From Agreia sp. COWG (GTDB taxonomy: Bacteria; Actinomycetota; Actinomycetes; Actinomycetales; Microbacteriaceae), in contig NZ_LR882035.1 of assembly GCF_904528075.1 (NCBI RefSeq), forward strand, positions 2,914,001 through 2,978,000: a stretch of 64,000 bases of DNA, given 5' to 3'. The notes under the pieces were generated by a model. That model did no database searches. It worked only from the letters and a program-made list of their open reading frames with translations, and had not been told where the DNA came from. This document shows, in pieces, positions 8,243-15,959 of the stretch; positions within the stretch are counted from its first letter, which is position 1, and every line of letters begins with the position of its first letter. The translations under genes were made by a program, and so were the position numbers.

Positions 8243-9151
8243 TCAGGCCGAGTCGAGGCCCGGGCGACCGACAACGGGAACGGGTGCCGCGGCATCCGGT
8301 CGCCGGGGACTGCGCTTCGTCGGCCGCCTGCGCAGCCGGGCGGCCACAGTTGAGAGAGCGCCGTTGAACACGAGGTAGATCAGCGTGACGACCACGAAGG
8401 TCTGAATGAGCAGGTGGTTGAACGACGACAGCACCTGTCCGCGGTAGAGCAGCTCGGTGAAGGCCACGATGTAGCCGAGCGAGGTGTCCTTGACGAGGCT
8501 CACGAGCTGCGTCACCAGCGACGGGGTGGCGAAGCGCAGCGCCTGCGGGAGGATCACGAAGCGGCTCACCTGGAACGACGAGAGCCCGAGGCTGATGCCC
8601 GCCTCCCGCTGCCCGCGCGGCAGCCCGAGGATGCCCGCCCGGATGATCTCCGCGAACGCGGCGGAGTTCGCCACGGTCAGCGGGATGACCAGTTTCCAGA
8701 TGAGGGGGAAGTTGAGGCCCAGTTGCGGCAGGCCGAACAGCATCAGGTAGATGAGCAGCAGCACCGGAATGGTGCGGGCCACCTCGATGTAGGCGGTCGA
8801 GATCCAGCGGATGGGTCGCACCGTGCTGATGCGGCCGAGGGCGAGAAAGAGGCCGAGAATTGCGCCGAGCACCGCCACGAGCGCGGCAGCCTGGATGGTT
8901 CCCCACAGCCCGACGAGCAGGTACTGCCAGATGGGCCACGAGAGAAAGGGGGTCCACCGAGCGGCGTCGAGCTGGCCCTTCGAGCCGAACTGCACGAGGC
9001 CGGCGGCCACGATGGCGGCGAGGAGGAGCACGACGACCACAGACCAGATGCGGATGTTGCGCCTCGTCTTGGGGCCGGGCTCATCGTAGAGCGAGACGGT
9101 GCGGGTCGTGGATGCGGTGGCCGGCTTGGCCACGGAAGAGGGGGAGCTCAT
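8243..9151 (-). CDS. Polar amino-acid ABC transporter permease (GluD-like)
   Basis: A 302-residue inner-membrane permease of the His/Glu/Gln family. A soluble N-terminal region of about 35 residues precedes a first helix (36-55), then the core helices, and the EAA-type loop AEIIRAGILGLPRGQREAGISLGLSS that contacts the ATPase. A Pro/Arg-rich tail follows the last helix. The ATG at 9151 overlaps the stop of the upstream permease (ATGA); the longer open frame beyond it is antisense-type read-through of the partner gene. It should form the heterodimeric channel with the 218-residue permease upstream. Confidence 0.9.
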   Translation of the reverse strand: MSSPSSVAKPATASTTRTVSLYDEPGPKTRRNIRIWSVVVVLLLAAIVAAGLVQFGSKGQLDAARWTPFLSWPIWQYLLVGLWGTIQAAALVAVLGAILGLFLALGRISTVRPIRWISTAYIEVARTIPVLLLIYLMLFGLPQLGLNFPLIWKLVIPLTVANSAAFAEIIRAGILGLPRGQREAGISLGLSSFQVSRFVILPQALRFATPSLVTQLVSLVKDTSLGYIVAFTELLYRGQVLSSFNHLLIQTFVVVTLIYLVFNGALSTVAARLRRRPTKRSPRRPDAAAPVPVVGRPGLDSA

Positions 9152-9804
9152 CGAAGAATCGCCACCTTTCGCTCGATGCGCCCGGCGCCCAGCCCGATGA
9201 CGAGCGCGAGCACCATGTAGACGAGGCCGGCCGCGGTGAAGATCAGGATGGGCTGCGCCTCGACCAGGTTGAGTTTGTTGGCAGCCGACGTGAGCTCGAC
9301 CACGCCGACCGCCGCGGCCAGGGCCGTGTTCATGGTGAGGGCGATCATCACGTTGCCGAGCGGCTGAACGGCGGCGCGCAGCGACTGCGGAATGACCACG
9401 AGGCGCAGCGTCTGGCCGAGGGTGAAGCCGAGCGCCCTCGACGCCTCGATCTGCCCGCTGCCCACGGTGTTCACGCCGCTTCTCACAGCCTCGGCCACGT
9501 AGGCGGCCTCGTAGAGGGCCAGAACGACCACCGTCGTGGGGGCGAGCGGCATGATGATGCCGGCATCCGGCAGCGCGAAGACGGCGAGGATGAGCAGCAC
9601 CAGAAGGGGCACGTTCACGAAGAACTGCACGTACGCGAACGCGGCGCCCCGCAGCACGGGGATCGGGCTGATGCGCGCCGCCGCGATCAGCGTGCCGATC
9701 ACGAGCGCACCGACGCCGGCGATGACCGCCATCAGCACGGTGGTGCCGATCGCGCCCAGCAGCGGCGCGGCGCTGTCGACGAATATGTCCATGATCTCTT
9801 TCAC
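9148..9804 (-). CDS. Polar amino-acid ABC transporter permease (GluC-like)
   Basis: A 218-residue permease of the amino-acid 3-TM family with about five hydrophobic segments. The EAA loop reads AEAVRSGVNTVGSGQIEASRALG, the standard contact with the ATP-binding subunit. Its length is typical (215-230). The gene starts 80 bases after the solute-binding-protein gene, behind a strong hairpin, and its stop overlaps the start of the second permease. It forms the membrane channel together with that protein. Confidence 0.9.
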   Translation of the reverse strand: MKEIMDIFVDSAAPLLGAIGTTVLMAVIAGVGALVIGTLIAAARISPIPVLRGAAFAYVQFFVNVPLLVLLILAVFALPDAGIIMPLAPTTVVVLALYEAAYVAEAVRSGVNTVGSGQIEASRALGFTLGQTLRLVVIPQSLRAAVQPLGNVMIALTMNTALAAAVGVVELTSAANKLNLVEAQPILIFTAAGLVYMVLALVIGLGAGRIERKVAILR

Positions 9805-9808
9805 ATCG

Positions 9809-9827
9809 TGCGGTTCGGGTGGTGCGG
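9809..9827. repeat. 19-bp direct repeat flanking the binding-protein gene (copy 1; copy 2 at 10900-10918)
   Basis: The 19 bases TGCGGTTCGGGTGGTGCGG at 9809-9827 recur exactly at 10900-10918, so the repeat borders the solute-binding-protein gene on both sides. Copy 2 is preceded by a further partial copy (GGTTCGGGTGGTGC at 10887-10900). Function unknown; a recombination or insertion footprint is possible. Confidence 0.65.
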
Positions 9828-9828
9828 G

Positions 9829-9876
9829 GCCGGATGCCGCCGGCCGGGCCCATGGGGCCGGCCACCGGCATCCGGC
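9829..9876. promoter_or_regulatory. Strong hairpin between the binding-protein and permease genes
   Basis: GCCGGATGCCG at 9829-9839 is a perfect inverted match to CGGCATCCGGC at 9866-9876, and the intervening bases (GGCCGG...CCGGCC) extend the stem. No T-run follows on the minus strand, so it looks more like a processing or mRNA-stabilising hairpin than a terminator. Such hairpins are common after solute-binding-protein genes and raise their expression over the permeases. This role is inferred. Confidence 0.65.
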
Positions 9877-9883
9877 ATCACAA

Positions 9884-10840
9884 TCAGGAGCCGGGAACGG
9901 ACCCGATCACCGGGGGCTTCGGCGTCGTGGACTCGACCGCGGAACCGAGGGTCGCGTCCCACACCTTGCCCCAGCTGCCGTCGGCCTGGATCTTGGTCAG
10001 CCACGTGTTGACGAACTTCTTGAAGTCGTCGTCGTCGTGCTTCAGGCCGATGCCGTAGGACTCGGTGGTGAAGGGCTGGCCCACGACCTTGATCGACGAG
10101 TCGGATGCCGCATCGGAGGCGAGAAGGGTGAAGTCCTGCACGTAGGCGTCGCCTCGGCCCTGCTTCAGCGCCTGGACGGCCTGCGGGTCGGTGGCGAACG
10201 AGGTGACGGTGGCGGTGGGCTGCTTCTCGGGAACCGCCGTGACGGCCGGGGTGTTCGCTCCGACGATCACGTTCTTGCCGCCGAGGTCGTCGATGCCCTT
10301 GATGTCGGTGTTATCGCTCTTCACGGCCACGGCCAGGCCGGACTCGAGGTACGGGCCGGCGAACGAGACCTGCGTGGCCCGCTCCTCGGTGATCGTGTAG
10401 GTGTTGAAGACCACGTCGACGGTGCCATTGGCGAGCAGGGCCTCGCGGGTCTCCGACGCCGGCGGGATGATCTGCACGCTGGGCTTGCCGAGAATGTAGA
10501 TGGCGAGCATCTTGGCCAGGTCGGCGTCGAAGCCCTCCACGTCGTCGGGGTTCGACGGATCCTGCTGAGAGAGAAGCGGGGCGTCGAGAGCCTCGGCGAC
10601 GATGAGCGTGCCGCGCTCCTTGATCTTGGCCATGGTCGAGTCGGGCAAAATGTCTGCCGCGTCGGCGACGACCGCGTTCTTGTAGACGTCGTCGAGGCTG
10701 GATGCCGCGGCTGCGGCCGACGGGTCTGCCCCGGGAACGGCGGCATCGCCCGACGAGCAGGCGGCGAGGCCGAGCAGTGCCGTGACGGCGAGGGCTGCGA
10801 CGGGAAGAACCCGACGAAGGGGTGACTGTGAGCTGCGCAA
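9884..10840 (-). CDS. Polar amino-acid ABC transporter substrate-binding lipoprotein
   Basis: A 318-residue periplasmic-binding-protein type II lipoprotein. Residues 1-27 form a signal peptide with an Arg-Arg start and the lipobox LAAC, placing it on the outer face of the membrane. The mature part has the family segments AEALDAPLLS, VEGFDADLAKMLA, VDVVFNTYTITEERATQVSFAGPY, and a C-terminal domain ending in WGKVWDATLG. The initiator is TTG at 10840, supported by GAAAGG seven bases upstream and by the signal peptide beginning there. The ligand is a polar amino acid or a conjugate; an exact substrate cannot be read. Confidence 0.9.
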   Translation of the reverse strand: MRSSQSPLRRVLPVAALAVTALLGLAACSSGDAAVPGADPSAAAAASSLDDVYKNAVVADAADILPDSTMAKIKERGTLIVAEALDAPLLSQQDPSNPDDVEGFDADLAKMLAIYILGKPSVQIIPPASETREALLANGTVDVVFNTYTITEERATQVSFAGPYLESGLAVAVKSDNTDIKGIDDLGGKNVIVGANTPAVTAVPEKQPTATVTSFATDPQAVQALKQGRGDAYVQDFTLLASDAASDSSIKVVGQPFTTESYGIGLKHDDDDFKKFVNTWLTKIQADGSWGKVWDATLGSAVESTTPKPPVIGSVPGS

Positions 10841-10918
10841 GGTGATGCCTTTCTAATCTCTGGAGTGCGGGAGGCGGGTGAGGGAGGTTCGGGTGGTGCT
10901 GCGGTTCGGGTGGTGCGG

Positions 10919-11686
10919 TCAGTGGGTGAGGATCTTCGAGAGGAACGCCTTCGCGCGCTCGCTCTCGGGATGGTCGAAGAACTCGGCGGGGGTGTTCTGC
11001 TCGACGATGCGGCCGTCGTCCATGAAGACGACCCGGTCGGCGGCCCGTCGCGCGAAGCCCATCTCGTGGGTGACGACCACCATGGTCATGCCCTCGGCGG
11101 CGAGCGAGATCATCACGTCGAGCACCTCGGTCACCATCTCGGGGTCGAGGGCAGACGTCGGCTCGTCGAAGAGCATCACCTTGGGGCGCATGGCGAGCGC
11201 GCGGGCGATGGCCGCTCGCTGCTGCTGCCCCCCGCTCAGCTGCGCGGGAAAGCTGTCAGCCTTGTCGGCGATGCCCACGCGATCGAGCAGCTCGAGGCCG
11301 TGAGCCTCGGCCTTCTTCTTCGACTCGCGCCGCACCTGGATGGGCGCCAACGTCACGTTGTCGAGGATCGTGCGGTGGGCGAACAGGTTGAACGACTGGA
11401 AGACCATTCCGACCTCGCTGCGCAGCGCGGCGAGCGCCTTGCCCTCGGCCGGCAGAGCGGTTCCATCGACCAGGATGCTGCCGCTGGTGATGGTCTCGAG
11501 TCGGTTGATGCACCGGCACAGGGTGGACTTGCCCGAGCCGGAGGGGCCGACCACGACGACGACCTCCCGGGGCGCGATCGTGAGGGAGATGTCTTTCAGC
11601 ACGTGGTGATCGCCGAAGTGCTTCTGCACGTCGGTCATGGTGACCATGCCCGTGTCTGTGCCTTTGGAGGCCTGCTCGCGACTCAT
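10919..11686 (-). CDS. Polar amino-acid ABC transporter ATP-binding protein (GluA-like)
   Basis: A 255-residue ATPase with Walker [10 protein letters not shown] near 47-55, Q-loop VFQSFNLF, signature [15 protein letters not shown], Walker [13 protein letters not shown] and switch His in [11 protein letters not shown]. The sequence is typical of glutamate/glutamine/histidine importers. It is the first gene of a seven-gene minus-strand operon (ATPase, binding protein, two permeases, asparaginase, CutC-ROK, nagB) and is divergent from a ROK repressor gene. The start ATG at 11686 is preceded by a GGCGGAT ribosome-site-like sequence. Confidence 0.92.
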   Translation of the reverse strand: MSREQASKGTDTGMVTMTDVQKHFGDHHVLKDISLTIAPREVVVVVGPSGSGKSTLCRCINRLETITSGSILVDGTALPAEGKALAALRSEVGMVFQSFNLFAHRTILDNVTLAPIQVRRESKKKAEAHGLELLDRVGIADKADSFPAQLSGGQQQRAAIARALAMRPKVMLFDEPTSALDPEMVTEVLDVMISLAAEGMTMVVVTHEMGFARRAADRVVFMDDGRIVEQNTPAEFFDHPESERAKAFLSKILTH

Positions 11687-11777
11687 ATCCGCCTTCTTCG
11701 TCTCGGCGGCTGGGTGAGGGCCGCGGTGCCATCTGAATCGGAATGAACCGTCGTGTATCTCGATGACGGATTCAACC

Positions 11778-11793
11778 TAACAACTGATTGTTA
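11778..11793. promoter_or_regulatory. Candidate operator in the ROK divergon
   Basis: TAACAACTGATTGTTA at 11778-11793 is an inverted repeat with 6-base arms (TAACAA/TTGTTA) and a 4-base centre, in an unusually AT-rich part of the 181-base divergent spacer. Operators of NagC/ROK repressors are also AT-rich palindromes. It lies about 85 bases before the ATPase start and 75 before the repressor start, so one site could serve both directions. Binding is inferred from position and symmetry. Confidence 0.5.
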
Positions 11794-11867
11794 CACGTAG
11801 ATTTCGACTAACTTTATGTAAGAATGGACAAAGTCAGAGGCGGCACGGGCGACAACCAGGGGACACC

Positions 11868-13079
11868 ATGACGAAGAGCGACACGGCCAGGCCACCGCAG
11901 CGCCATTCGCCGCAGAACGTCGAGATCCTCACACCGCTGCGCTCCGGGCGGGCGACGAGTCGCGCGGCGCTCGCCAAGGCCACGGGCCTCTCGCCATCCA
12001 CCGTCGCGTCTCGCGTCGACGAGCTGATTCGCCAGGGCCACGTCATCGAGACCGGCCAGGGCGAATCACGCGGCGGTCGTCGCCCCCGAGACCTCACGAT
12101 CCGGGGAGACGCGGGCCTGGTCGGCTGCATCGACCTCGGTGTCGACAGGGCCTCGTTCGGCCTGATCGACTTCGCGGGCGTTCTGCTCGCAGAGCGGCAC
12201 GTCTCGCTCGACATCGCCGCGGGCCCGAACGAGGTGCTCGGCTTCGCCGCGGCCCAGATTCGCGACATGATCGACGGCGGCTCCCCCTCCTCTTCCGTTG
12301 AAGATTCGTCCCTCGGCGAGCAGTCGATCCTGCGCGGGTTCTCGGTCGGCGTGCCCGGACCGGTGTCGACCGCCACCTCGCGCATCGTCGCCCCCTCGCG
12401 CATGCCCGGTTGGAACGGCGTCTCTGTCGCCGAGGTGCTGCAGCGAGAGGTTCACCTGCCGGTCGTCGTGAACAACGACGCGAACCTGATGGCCGTGGGC
12501 GAGCTGTTCTCGGGCGGGGCAGACGCCTCGGCGAACCAGGTGTTCGTGAAGGTGGGCTCGGGCATCGGCTGCGGCATCATCTCGCGCGGCGAGCTCTTCA
12601 CCGGCAGCAACGGCTGGGCGGGCGACATCAGCCACGTGTCCGTGCCGGGCGCCGGCGCGGTTCCCTGCTCGTGCGGGCGCACCGGATGCCTCGACGCCAT
12701 GGCCTCCGGCAACGCGCTGGTGCGCGAGATGCAGCTCGCGGGCCACGAGGTGAACTCCGTCGAAGAGATGATCGCACTGGCCAGGGACGCCCACCCGCTC
12801 GCGACCCGCCTCATCAGGAACGCCGGGGTGATGACCGGCGGAGTGCTCGCGACCATCGTGAACTTCTTCAATCCCGACAGGCTCGTGCTCGGCGGGGTGC
12901 TCGCCGACTCGTCGGTCTTCGTCGCCGGTGTGCGCTCTACCCTGTTCGCCGATTGCCTGCCCATGGCCACGGAACAGCTCTCTATCGATGTGACGAGCGA
13001 CCAGCGCACGGGCGGCCTGCACGGCGCGGCGCGCATCTTTCTCGACAGGGCGTTCTCCGTCGAGGGCGTCGAGAGCTAG
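11868..13079 (+). CDS. ROK-family transcriptional repressor (NagC/XylR type)
   Basis: A 403-residue regulator. Residues about 15-70 form a winged helix-turn-helix (SRAALAKATGLSPSTVASRVDELIRQG), followed by a wing with GESRGGRRP and a ROK sugar-binding domain with GCIDLGVDRA, the NNDANLMAVGE segment, and the zinc motif CSCGRTGCLDA. A sugar or sugar phosphate is the expected inducer. It is divergent from the amino-acid transporter/asparaginase/CutC-ROK/nagB operon and is its likely repressor. The ATG at 11868 follows GGGGACACC, a good ribosome site. The link to an operon containing NagB and a ROK kinase supports an amino-sugar-related inducer. Confidence 0.88.
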   Translation: MTKSDTARPPQRHSPQNVEILTPLRSGRATSRAALAKATGLSPSTVASRVDELIRQGHVIETGQGESRGGRRPRDLTIRGDAGLVGCIDLGVDRASFGLIDFAGVLLAERHVSLDIAAGPNEVLGFAAAQIRDMIDGGSPSSSVEDSSLGEQSILRGFSVGVPGPVSTATSRIVAPSRMPGWNGVSVAEVLQREVHLPVVVNNDANLMAVGELFSGGADASANQVFVKVGSGIGCGIISRGELFTGSNGWAGDISHVSVPGAGAVPCSCGRTGCLDAMASGNALVREMQLAGHEVNSVEEMIALARDAHPLATRLIRNAGVMTGGVLATIVNFFNPDRLVLGGVLADSSVFVAGVRSTLFADCLPMATEQLSIDVTSDQRTGGLHGAARIFLDRAFSVEGVES

Positions 13080-13153
13080 CCGCCCTTCGCGACCCTCGAC
13101 CGCCGCTCGATCGACCCTCGGCCGCCGCCCGGCCGCCGCTCGCTCGCTGCTCG

Positions 13154-14056
13154 CTACAGCCGGTACGCCCGCGCCGCAGTGCCCTCGAACAGAGCCCGGC
13201 GCTCATCATCGGGCAGATCGGCGGTGAGCTCGTCGAACGCCCCGAACAGCTCGGCGAAGCTCGAATACAGGCTGTCGACGGGAAAGTTGCTGCCGAACAT
13301 GGTGCGCCCGGGCCCGAAGATCTCGATGGTCTCGAGCACGAACGGAGCGATCGACTCCCGCGTCCAGTGGTGATCGTTCGTTCCCAGCGCCGACACCTTC
13401 GTGACCACGTTCGGCTGCGCGGCCAGCGCCCTCATGCCCGTCGCCCACTCCGAGCGAGAGGCCCGGTCGCGACCGATCGGCATTCCGGCGTGATCGAGCA
13501 CGATGCGCACCGCCGGATGCTTTGCAGCAAGCGCCGCGGCCTCGAGCAGTTGCGAGGGAAACACCTGCAGATCGAACGAGAGCCCGAGCACGCCGAGCAG
13601 GGCGAAGTTGCTGCGCCACACCGGGTCGGCCATGATGTCGCCGCGATCGCGATGCGTGTACACCAGATCGGGGTGCCAGTTCAGGATGTCGCGGATTCCG
13701 CGCACGACCCCGAAGTCCGCGTGCGCGCGCAGCTGCGCCGCGGCATCCGGCTCGAGCAGCGAGACGTGCGCGACGTGCGCGCTCGGCAGCCCGCGATCAG
13801 AAGCGATCTGGGCGATCCAGCGAGTCTCCTCGAGCGGCGAGGCGGCGCCGTTCTCGATGTGCACCGAGCCGACGAGGTCATAACCGCGAGTGTCGGCGAG
13901 GTAGTCGTCGAGCGAGTAGGGGCGCCGCAGCGGGCGATCGTCACCGTGGTAGCGGAACGGCTCGGCGGGCCCCTCGAGCCAGGGGTACGAGCGGTGACCG
14001 AGGTCGGTGAGGTGATGATGCGCATCGATGATGCGCAGCAGGGGTGACGCCGTCAC
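13154..14056 (-). CDS. Amidohydrolase family 2 protein, sugar-lactonase-like (COG3618)
   Basis: A 300-residue TIM-barrel metal-dependent hydrolase. The metal motif DAHHHL is at about 10-15, an active-site His follows in DHAGMP near 183, and the C-terminal GRTMFGSNFPVDSL holds the conserved Asp of the family. Relatives hydrolyse sugar lactones such as fucono-, rhamnono- or galactaro-lactones. It is the last gene of the operon beginning at 21227; its GTG start overlaps the dehydrogenase stop (GTGA). In this operon it would open the lactone produced by the epimerase-family dehydrogenase. Substrate unproven. Confidence 0.85.
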   Translation of the reverse strand: MTASPLLRIIDAHHHLTDLGHRSYPWLEGPAEPFRYHGDDRPLRRPYSLDDYLADTRGYDLVGSVHIENGAASPLEETRWIAQIASDRGLPSAHVAHVSLLEPDAAAQLRAHADFGVVRGIRDILNWHPDLVYTHRDRGDIMADPVWRSNFALLGVLGLSFDLQVFPSQLLEAAALAAKHPAVRIVLDHAGMPIGRDRASRSEWATGMRALAAQPNVVTKVSALGTNDHHWTRESIAPFVLETIEIFGPGRTMFGSNFPVDSLYSSFAELFGAFDELTADLPDDERRALFEGTAARAYRL

Positions 14057-14991
14057 GACAGACTCCCCTCGGCCGCGCGGCGCTCGATCGTGCGATAGAC
14101 CCCCGTGTGATCGAGCGCGCCGTCGCCGTCGCCGATCATCTGCTCGAACAGCCGCGTCACCGTCGTGGTGACCGGCAGGGTGAGAGCGCGAGCGCCCGCG
14201 GCCTCGTCGATGAAGCGAAGGTCTTTCAGCTGATTCGTGGCGCTTCCCCCTTCGGCGAAGTCCTCGTCGATGATCTTGTCGCCCTTCTGCGCCAGCACCG
14301 CCGTGGCCGCGAGGCCTCCCTGCAGCAGTTCGCGAAGCACCGCGAGGTCGAGCCCCGAGCGGCGCGCCAGCAGCATCGCCTCGCAGACCGCGCTCACCAC
14401 GCCGGCCACGACGATCTGGTTGCACGCCTTGGCGAGCTGCCCCGCCCCGCTCTCGCCGAGCACCCGCACCGTGCGCCCCATGTGCAGAAACAGCGGCATC
14501 ACGGCCTGGATCGCATCCTTGTCTCCGCCGATCATGATGCTCAGCGTGCCATCCGCCGCGCCCACCGTGCCTCCGCTCAGCGGCGCATCCAACACGACGA
14601 CGCCATGCTGCGACCGCAGCTCGGCGGCGAAGTCGGCCACGGCTACGGGCGAGACCGTGCCGTGCACCACCAGCACCGGATGCTCGATGCCGCGTTCCGC
14701 CCAGCCAGCCAGCAGGCCATCGTGCCCGCTCAACAGCTCACGCACCTGCCGCAGATCGGGAAGCACCGTAAGCGTCACCTCGGCCGCGGCCTCGCGCGGT
14801 GTGGCGGCGACCACCGCTCCGAGGGCAGCCAGCGACTGCGCTTTCGCGGCCGTGCGGTTCCACACGATGAGCGAGCCGTTGCCCGCCAGCAGATTGCGAG
14901 CCATCGGCTCGCCCATCGGACCGAGTCCCAGCAGCGAGACGGTGGGCCGGCCAGCGTCGGCGTCGAGACCGGATGCCGCTGCGCCGGTCAC
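14053..14991 (-). CDS. NAD-binding 3-hydroxyacid dehydrogenase (HIBADH family)
   Basis: A 312-residue beta-hydroxyacid dehydrogenase. The dinucleotide motif GLGPMGEPMARNLLAG is at about 22-37, the substrate-binding segment DAPLSGGTVGAADGT near 128, and the catalytic Lys lies in GQLAKACNQ. The family oxidises 3-hydroxyisobutyrate, tartronate, threonate and similar acids. A GTG start at 14991 overlaps the stop of the upstream epimerase-like gene, and its own stop overlaps the hydrolase start, so the three are translationally coupled. In context it probably oxidises a sugar acid; no precise substrate can be read. Confidence 0.87.
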   Translation of the reverse strand: MTGAAASGLDADAGRPTVSLLGLGPMGEPMARNLLAGNGSLIVWNRTAAKAQSLAALGAVVAATPREAAAEVTLTVLPDLRQVRELLSGHDGLLAGWAERGIEHPVLVVHGTVSPVAVADFAAELRSQHGVVVLDAPLSGGTVGAADGTLSIMIGGDKDAIQAVMPLFLHMGRTVRVLGESGAGQLAKACNQIVVAGVVSAVCEAMLLARRSGLDLAVLRELLQGGLAATAVLAQKGDKIIDEDFAEGGSATNQLKDLRFIDEAAGARALTLPVTTTVTRLFEQMIGDGDGALDHTGVYRTIERRAAEGSLS

Positions 14992-15959
14992 GCTGCCACT
15001 CCGACCAGATCGACGAGCTGCTCGGGCGCGATGTCGTCGAGCAGCACGCCCGCCTCGAAGCCCAACAGCTCCCGGGAACGCGTGAGGTCGAGCCCCACCC
15101 CCCTGCCGGCAATGACGGCGCGGGCGACGGAGGGTGCGACCAGCTGCAGCGCCTCGTCGGTGGGGTTGCTGAGGTAGGTGAGCGGCGCCGCCACCAGAAT
15201 GCCGGGGGCCGCCGGAGTCTCGACGAGCAGCGCGGCCACGGTGGCGCGCGCGGCGTCGCTCACGTCGAGATAGCTGAAACCCTCCGCCGCCTGCCGTCGC
15301 GGATCTGCCTCGAGCGCCGAACGCACGTGCTCCCCGAAGAAGCGCCCGCCGTCGCGGGTGATGTCGCGCACCAGCGGGTAGCGCAGCCCCGTGATCGAGA
15401 CGCCCCACCGCGTCGCCACCATGCGAGCGGCGTCCTCACTCGCCTGCTTCGACAGCGAGTACTCGTCACTGATGCTGGCCGGCGCATCCTCGTCGTAGGG
15501 AAAGACGGAAGGCAGCACCTTCTCGCTTCCCAGCGGGTAGCCGTTGGCGTTGATGCTCGACGCGTAGACGATCTTCCGCACCCCCGCCGCGGCAGCCTCG
15601 GCGAGCACGGTGAACGTTCCCACGGTGTTGACCCGATACGTCTCGACCGCGTCGGCCATCCCGAGGCCTGCATAGCCGCCCAGGTGCACCACCGCATCGA
15701 CGCCGTCGACGGCGGCGCGCACCGCGTCGGCGCTGGTCACGTCGCCGCCGATGACCATAACCCGGGCACCGGATGCCGCCGGGTCCGCGGCGTCCGCCGC
15801 ATCCTGCCTGTCGAAGATGGTGACCCTCGCGCCCTCGTGAAGCAGAGCTGCAACCGTGGCCCGCCCGATCAGCCCGAGCCCGCCGGTGACGAGAATCGAG
15901 GCCCCGTCGAGGCTCGCGAGCGGGCCGGCGACAGGCCCGGCAGTCAGGCCCCCGGTCAC
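14988..15959 (-). CDS. NAD-dependent epimerase/dehydratase family protein
   Basis: A 323-residue extended short-chain dehydrogenase. The Rossmann motif is TGGLGLIG near residue 24, a Ser-Ser-Ile triad segment lies in VYASSINANGYPLG, and the catalytic pair is Tyr-x3-Lys in YSLSKQASED. In catabolic operons this family includes uronate and sugar 1-dehydrogenases that make lactones, which fits the lactonase-like gene downstream. The GTG start at 15959 overlaps the permease stop by 4 bp; a longer in-frame extension would run inside the permease gene. Epimerase versus sugar dehydrogenase activity cannot be decided from sequence. Confidence 0.85.
   Translation of the reverse strand: MTGGLTAGPVAGPLASLDGASILVTGGLGLIGRATVAALLHEGARVTIFDRQDAADAADPAASGARVMVIGGDVTSADAVRAAVDGVDAVVHLGGYAGLGMADAVETYRVNTVGTFTVLAEAAAAGVRKIVYASSINANGYPLGSEKVLPSVFPYDEDAPASISDEYSLSKQASEDAARMVATRWGVSITGLRYPLVRDITRDGGRFFGEHVRSALEADPRRQAAEGFSYLDVSDAARATVAALLVETPAAPGILVAAPLTYLSNPTDEALQLVAPSVARAVIAGRGVGLDLTRSRELLGFEAGVLLDDIAPEQLVDLVGVAA

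Noticed and set aside
7165..8295. Long in-frame extension upstream of the CutC-ROK gene
   Set aside because: It is antisense-like low-complexity Arg/Gly sequence inside the asparaginase gene, in another frame; the CutC domain begins at 7164.
9152..9871. In-frame extension of the 302-residue permease into the upstream permease gene
   Set aside because: No membrane pattern there; the 4-bp ATGA overlap and the permease fold fix the start at 9151.
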